A stretch of DNA of 64,000 bases, taken from NCBI GenBank assembly GCA_032209605.1, contig JASFXZ010000001.1, positions 10,434,256-10,498,255 of the forward strand, in the 5' to 3' direction. Below, piece after piece: positions 62,555 through 64,000 of this stretch. The position numbers were made by a program, and so were the translations under genes. The notes under the pieces are model-generated. The model searched no databases. It worked only from the letters and a program-made list of their open reading frames with translations, and was not told the origin of the DNA. How positions within the stretch are numbered: the first letter of the stretch is position 1; every line of letters begins with the position of its first letter. Source of the DNA: Mactromeris polynyma (Eukaryota; Mollusca; Bivalvia; Venerida; Mactridae).

Positions 62555-63400
62555 TTTATTGAAATATGTTAAAAGTCGCTGCATTTTGCCATTAAATCGC
62601 AACATTTTGCGTTGTAATCGCAACATTTTTCTACATTACGCATTTAGGCACTTGCTAAAATTCTCTACATTTTGTTCCCTTAATCGAATATTTTGCTACA
62701 TTTAGCCCCATTTTGCGGGCAAAATGTAATATTTCAGTGTTTATCATATTAAATGTTATTGAAATTTGCCAAAAGTCGCAACATTTTGCCCTTTAATCGC
62801 AACTTTTTTATACATTACGCATTTTAGGCACTTGCTAAATTGTTGTACATTTTGCTCCCTTAATCGATGTAATCTGCTACATTTAGCCCCATTTAGTGGG
62901 CAAAGTGTAGTATTTCAACGTTACAATATTACATTTTATTGTAATGTGCAAAAAATCGCAACATTTATCTACATTTTGCCCTTTAATCGCAACATTTTGT
63001 CATGTAATCGCAACATTTGTCTACATTACGCATTTTAGGCACTTGCAAAAACTCTTGATATTTTGCCCCCTTAATCGACGTATTTTACTACGTTTAGCCC
63101 CATTTAGCGGTGTAGTATTTCAACGTTTACAACATTTTTCTACATTACGCATTTTAGGCACTTGCTTAAAATTCACTCGATTTACATTTGCTCTTTATTA
63201 CGCGTATCTTGCTGAATTTAGCCCCATTTCGCCCGCAAAATGTAATATTCTAACATATATGATATTCAATTGCATAATAAATGACAAAAGTCACTGCATT
63301 TTGACCTTTAATGCAATATTTTGCTCTTTAATTGCAACATTTTGCTACATTGTGCCATATTTTGCTACATTTTTGCTACATTACGCATTTTAGCTACACC
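62555..63400. repeat. Degenerate 180-200 bp tandem repeat
   Basis: About four units. Nearly equivalent positions of the unit recur at 62561, 62761 and 62941, with a fourth more diverged unit after about 63120. Each unit contains gcaacattttgc-type words, tacattacgcattttaggca and atttagccccattt. The short words ttgc and gcaa alternate, so internal foldback is likely. Plus-strand open frames across it reflect the repeat, not a gene. Confidence 0.8.
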
Positions 63401-63849
63401 GTTTCGAATGACTTGCTAGGGAAGATTGAAAGAGGAGTTCCGAATGATTGTACTAATTGGATCGGCCTTTTTCCATACGCACGGTTTACTGAAAGCTATC
63501 CTCACGCTTACCGGTGTAACCATAAAATACCACCAGTTAAGACATCCCTTGCTTGCTGGACTCTGCGTTTGCTTTTAACACTACTATATGAGTGTATTGC
63601 GCTAAGCAATCAATTCATTTGGCTCGTAACTTACTTTAATAAATTAATACATTGTCGTGTTATATCGTATTACGGTTTGTTCATGTAGATGGCGTATCCC
63701 GTCAAGATCTTACTACATAATGTTTCAATAACTATATATTTAAAAGAAAAGTCAAAGTGAAAGAAGAATAACATATGAAAATAACATATGAAATGTGGTA
63801 AATCGTATTCATATAACAAGAGGCACAATGATCAGGCTAGATAAATTAT

Positions 63850-64000
63850 AACAACAACTTTTCGTATATATAAGGTTTTGAGTATATATGCATCTTGGGG
63901 ATAGCCACAGTGAATTACAACAACAACTGTTCGTATATATCAGGTCTTGAGAATGTATGCAGCTTGGGGATAGCCACAGTAAATACCAACAAGAACGTCT
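63850..64000. repeat. 67-69 bp tandem repeat at the right edge
   Basis: Two full units, starting at about 63851 and 63920, and the start of a third at about 63986 (acaacaact(t/g)ttcgtat ... cttggggatagccacagt). The array runs out of the window. Confidence 0.85.

Noticed and set aside
62766..63688. Plus-strand open frames up to 149 codons at the right end
   Set aside because: They run through the 180-200 bp repeat and repeat their own peptide motifs. No gene-like features.

Overview
This window is eukaryotic nuclear DNA, most likely from a bivalve or other lophotrochozoan. It is AT-rich and has small exons (about 70-220 nt) separated by long introns with GT-AG borders. It carries many minisatellites and terminal-inverted-repeat (TIR) transposons. 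The genes are animal families: secreted C-type lectins and a ceramide kinase. The species cannot be named from sequence alone.

Left half, minus strand (about 6.1-38.0 kb): two head-to-tail paralogous secreted lectin genes that I could assemble exon by exon. Lectin A (26863 to 6109, 309 aa) and lectin B (37949 to 30450, 327 aa) each have nine coding exons in identical phases. Both encode a signal peptide, an N-terminal domain resembling SH3b, a Ser/Thr-rich linker, a six-cysteine C-type lectin domain and a 13-residue small/hydrophobic tail. Their exon lengths are identical except for the two linker exons. Intron 1 of lectin A holds an 11.1-kb array of a 45-bp unit. A 35-bp-unit array (1-5816, open at the left edge) lies just beyond its 3' end, and 22-bp and 70-bp arrays sit in its last two introns. 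Lectin B carries a hAT-type non-autonomous transposon with a perfect 8-bp target duplication in intron 7.

Middle (38.8-44 kb): a 1755-bp TIR element carries a three-exon SANT/Myb-like gene broken by one TGA. Further foldback elements and MITE-like repeats follow.

Right half, plus strand (44.5-56.9 kb): a complete 11-exon ceramide-kinase-like lipid kinase gene (475 aa) with an N-terminal PH-like region and a DAGK-type catalytic domain. Its introns have collected MITEs and a decayed PIF/Harbinger transposon (48333-50238) with 37-bp TIRs and a TAA target duplication. From 57 to 64 kb I see no convincing gene, only repeats, including a 73-bp block duplicated in inverted orientation and an array rich in a GCAACATTTTGC-type motif.

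The long open frames across the minisatellites come from repeat units lacking stops and are not treated as genes. The most notable system is the tandem SH3b-like/C-type-lectin pair and the large satellite inside one of its introns.
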